Below, piece by piece: positions 60,859 to 64,000 of a DNA stretch of 64,000 nt. Each line of letters opens with the position of its first letter. The stretch's first letter is position 1. The translations under genes were made by a program, and so were the position numbers. The notes below the pieces were generated by a model. It saw only the letters and a list, made by a program, of their open reading frames with translations. It was not told the DNA's origin and did no database searches. The stretch covers positions 56,951,512 through 57,015,511 of the forward strand of contig CM055099.1 in NCBI GenBank assembly GCA_029204225.1, written 5' to 3'. The stretch is from Diphasiastrum complanatum (taxonomy: Eukaryota; Streptophyta; Lycopodiopsida; Lycopodiales; Lycopodiaceae).

Positions 60859-61314
60859 AGTTTTAGGGGCATTCGACCAGATCCGACCAGTTTATGATCC
60901 GACAGAACCATGTTTACATGATAAGGATTAATGTTTACAATCCACCATTAGATGTTTAGTTCAAGGTTTTCCCTAATCCCTAACTCTAAATGTCAATCCC
61001 TAACCCCCAGGTCTTTCCAATTCCCATCCGATTAAATCTCATGTCAGTTGTTGACCTTGATAAAAAGCAACTTATAAAAGCTACTATGAGATAACATAAG
61101 TGATTTGTTAACATAGATTTGATGTAAAAAAATTATACACATAAAAGTTATATCATAGTTTTAATCATAAATAGTCTACATCATGAAATTTTAATTTATT
61201 AAAAAGAAAAATTGTGTAAACTTTGATTTTGATATGATACTCATATATAATATTGTAAGAAACTTTTTCTAAGTAAGCTCCATAAAAGCTAGGCAAGTGG
61301 TAATCCATTTGTTA

Positions 61315-62038
61315 TTGGATGGCAAGGTATTGTCTGCGACTCATCTGGGTATGTGATCTTCCAACCGTCCCAACCGGTAAAGGAGGGTAAAGGAGCTCCT
61401 GCTAGACTTCCATCAAAATGATTCATCTTCAAATAATATGGCATCATTAGACTGAGCTCTTGAGTTTGGAGTCAGCTCGATCTGCAGCCATATCATGTTG
61501 TCTCCCTGGACCATAAGAGCAACAAAGTCGCCTTAGTAGGGAGTATTTGTAGCTATTACTTTTGCAAGGATACCAAGCCCCTGGATGGCGACGTAGTAGG
61601 GAGTATTTGCAGCTGTTACTTTTGCAAGGATACCAAGCCCCTGGATGGTGACCTAGTAGGGAGTTTTGCAGTTGTTACTTTTGCAAGGATACCAAGCCCC
61701 TGGATGACTGTTTGATTGTTGATGTAGACATTGAAGATTTGATAGACAAACATGTACATGAAGGCGAATGTGGTAAGTAAACTGCAAATCCAAGGGAAAG
61801 AGCCATGTGAGATTGAAGTTTTTGTTGATGACCTTCGACACTCCCATTGTCCGAGTAGTGCCATAGACGGAGCAATGTAGGGTGGCAAAGTGGAAGTATA
61901 CTGGATATTGAAGACATAGGGTGGTATTTACATTGGGGATTTTGCAACTCATCTGGGCATGTGTCAGCAAGTTGGGACAGTATTGTGAACGCTGGCGGAT
62001 CTACCCTCTCTGTTAATGTGAACCTCAACAACAACAAT
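61315..62038 (+). pseudogene. TMK-like ectodomain fragment, left part, copy 2
   Basis: Counterpart of 45741-46464 with few substitutions. It includes the same W-x-G-I-x-C motif. Confidence 0.35.
61535..61709. repeat. 60-bp tandem repeat, three units, copy 2
   Basis: Units at 61535, 61595 and 61655. They carry a few base differences from copy 1. Confidence 0.95.
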
Positions 62039-62745
62039 TGTTAATTTCACATGTGTGGACTGTCCACAACATGTACTTGTGATCTCCTAAAGTGTGTAGA
62101 TGCACCAAGATCAAGACTAGATTGAGATTCAAGATCTATCTTTGATTCTATGGCAAAAACACACTACTACATGCATTCAATCACTTCCAACTCTCACTCA
62201 CATGTGTGGGAAGTGTTCCAAAAATAATCTAAGTAAAAACAAGCTACTCTCCTCAGGTAGGGAGAGAAAATCATCATGAGCTCTCGGGTAAAGAGAGAAA
62301 GCTATAAAACCAATTACTTTCAAAATCCACTCAATCTCAAAATCAATTAAATCCAAATGAGAAGTAAAATGATACTAGTAGATCCAGGAGCTACACTATG
62401 CTTAACTATGATTGGACCACACTTTTGCCACCTCTTAATCCTATTGGACCATTGATCCATTCACCTCTAAATTCTATTGGACCATTTTCAAGCAAACCTC
62501 AAATTCTATTGGACCCCTCAAGGTTCCACCTCTTAATCCTATTGGACCTCTTAAATTTCATCAAACAAAAGTATTACACTTGTCTACACTCTAATTGGCA
62601 CGAGTTTAGCCTCATACTCTATTTTGGCTATGTAGTGGCATTACAAGTGGAAATGGGTAATTTGCCATCTATGCCAAATTTGGTCCTATCAACATCCTAC
62701 ACCTAGATGCTTGATATAAAAAACATAAGACCCCTATATCTAACA
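62039..62745 (-). mobile_element. Solo LTR of copia element D family, copy 2
   Basis: Duplicate of 46465-47171 with the same borders and length. Its presence at the same position shows that the insertion predates the segmental duplication. Confidence 0.88.
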
Positions 62746-62785
62746 TAGACAATCTTTTTCAATTCTTCACAACAACCCTACTTGA

Positions 62786-62992
62786 ATGATTCCAACAGAA
62801 CTCACAAGATTGAAATCCCTCAAACAGATAGATTTGAGCAACAACGATCTTTCAAGACAACCTCCTATCTTTTTGCCACAAGTGTTGCTGAAAATCCAAG
62901 GCAATTTGCAGGCTAACAGTACATGCATGTCTACATCCTCGCCTTCCCCTCAGCATCAACCATCCACTCCTCTTGGAATGCCATCTGATTAG
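62786..62992 (+). pseudogene. TMK-like ectodomain fragment, right part, copy 2
   Basis: IPTELTRLKSLKQIDLSNND, PQVLLKIQGNL and the Ser/Pro linker. It differs from copy 1 at a few residues (LL/QI, V/D, H/Q). Confidence 0.55.
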
Positions 62993-63209
62993 TATGGAGC
63001 TACCTCTGCATCCACAACACCTCGGATTGTCATGGACTATTGGATCATCGTTGTGCTGAATATAGTGAAATTTCTGTTGCAGTGATGATACCGATAGTTG
63101 TAGATCAATTAGAATATGTGTGTATAAAAAATTGTTTTCAGGTTTAGGTAATTGATTAGTTTGTGAATACGGATGATCCCTTGTCCTTGTTGTGTGGATC
63201 GGTATGCAA

Positions 63210-63761
63210 TTATTGCTTCCAGGAACTATTCTGGAAAGCAGTTTTATACCAATTTGAGATAGCCTTATGTCCTTGCTTACTTGCAAAACAAAAGAAAAAG
63301 AGATAGCCTTGTGTGATCTGCATCTTCAAACTGTCGGTTGCTTGAACTTCTTGTCTACCGAACAAACTTGTGGTTGAAATTCTAAGTGTGACAAAGATGC
63401 CATGCTTTGATAACAAAAATTCAATTTGCTCATCCCGCTGCTTGTTACTCTGGTAGATTTCTGGCAGTGCTTTGCTTATCACATCTAAAATCGACTGCAG
63501 ATCGTTGTTTGGACTTCTCACACTTCGTACTGGTGATGGAACTCCCTCACTGAACAATTCATGTTCCATGTCGGCCATAATTGCCAACACAATAGAAAAT
63601 TTCCATGAGAAATGTGAAAACTGTCGGGAACCCCACAAAAAAATTTCTTTATGAACCCAAAAACCCATAACTTGGTCCCATGTCACTGAATATGCCGGTA
63701 ATGCTAATAAAGCAAAAAAATACCCATATTCAGTGGGACATGCAAAAAATTTCAGAATCAC
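63210..63761 (-). CDS. ORF of unknown function, 183 codons, intact in copy 2
   Basis: The open minus-strand frame of which copy 1 is a frameshifted version. It begins upstream with a hydrophobic stretch (YGYFFALLALPAYSV). The more gene-like part starts at the internal ATG at about 63573 (MADMEHELFSEGVPSPVRSV, KALPEIYQSNKQRDEQIEFL). No family recognised. It may be a single exon or chance ORF. Confidence 0.35.
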   Translation of the reverse strand: MILKFFACPTEYGYFFALLALPAYSVTWDQVMGFWVHKEIFLWGSRQFSHFSWKFSIVLAIMADMEHELFSEGVPSPVRSVRSPNNDLQSILDVISKALPEIYQSNKQRDEQIEFLLSKHGIFVTLRISTTSLFGRQEVQATDSLKMQITQGYLFFFCFASKQGHKAISNWYKTAFQNSSWKQ

Positions 63762-63938
63762 CTAAAAAACCACTCTTGTATGTAGAGCCCCCCACACTAA
63801 AAAAATTAATTTTATTTTTTTAAAAAGGGCCTCCCTCCCCCTCCTTAATTTCTTCATCTCTCCCTCCTCCCGGCCGGAGGCTAGTGCCCGAGGCCAGACC
63901 CTCAGGTCCTGTCTGCTGCCCGCTTAACCATGGTCGCT

Positions 63939-63941
<3 letters not shown>

Positions 63942-64000
<59 letters not shown>
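63942..64000. repeat. (GA)n microsatellite reaching the window end
   Basis: At least 59 bp of GA, cut by the window. Counterpart of 48369-48451. Confidence 0.95.

Overview
The window looks like nuclear DNA of a land plant. The evidence is intron-containing PR-10/Bet v 1-type genes, Ty1/copia and Ty3/gypsy LTR retrotransposon wreckage, a plant-type CACTA transposase remnant, a receptor-kinase fragment and very long (CT)n/(GA)n tracts. The retroelement load suggests a large repeat-rich genome, and a gymnosperm is plausible, but no sequence here fixes the species. The only genes that look intact are three PR-10-like genes, each with two exons and 156 codons. Almost everything else is mobile-element debris.

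Layout. 1-433: truncated LTR in reverse orientation. 434-4.8 kb: no gene, with a 30/31-bp minisatellite at 2330-2632. 4.85-13.22 kb: copia element A (minus), split by copia element B (6419-12394, minus), which has two 274-bp LTRs and a 5-bp target duplication. 13.2-19.8 kb: copia element C (plus), which lacks protease-integrase and ends in a 3' LTR. 21.2-28.6 kb: copia element D (plus), whose gag-protease ORF runs in frame into gypsy RT/RNase H. It is followed by an inverted gypsy gag-protease block, a plus-strand gypsy integrase and a minus-strand copia fragment.

29.5-39.4 kb: a large imperfect inverted repeat (arms about 29545-32124 and 36440-39425). Each arm carries a PR-10-like gene, and the two genes converge. 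From inside the right arm, 37252 to about 48451 is repeated almost exactly as 52849 to the window end (direct repeat, about 11.15 kb, offset 15597 at the left edge). This gives a third PR-10 gene and second copies of a Ulp1-like remnant, an unrecognised degenerate minus-strand gene, a TMK-like receptor-kinase fragment carrying a solo LTR of the element D family, and a 183-codon ORF. Between the two copies lie a CACTA transposase remnant (48.9-50.7 kb) and a gypsy integrase remnant (51.2-52.5 kb).

Inferred history: copia and gypsy elements inserted into one another and recombined. A PR-10 gene was duplicated as an inverted repeat. Part of one arm plus about 9 kb of flank was then duplicated in direct orientation, recently enough that the first 2.8 kb showed no mismatch by eye. 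Long CT/GA tracts sit at several of these borders.
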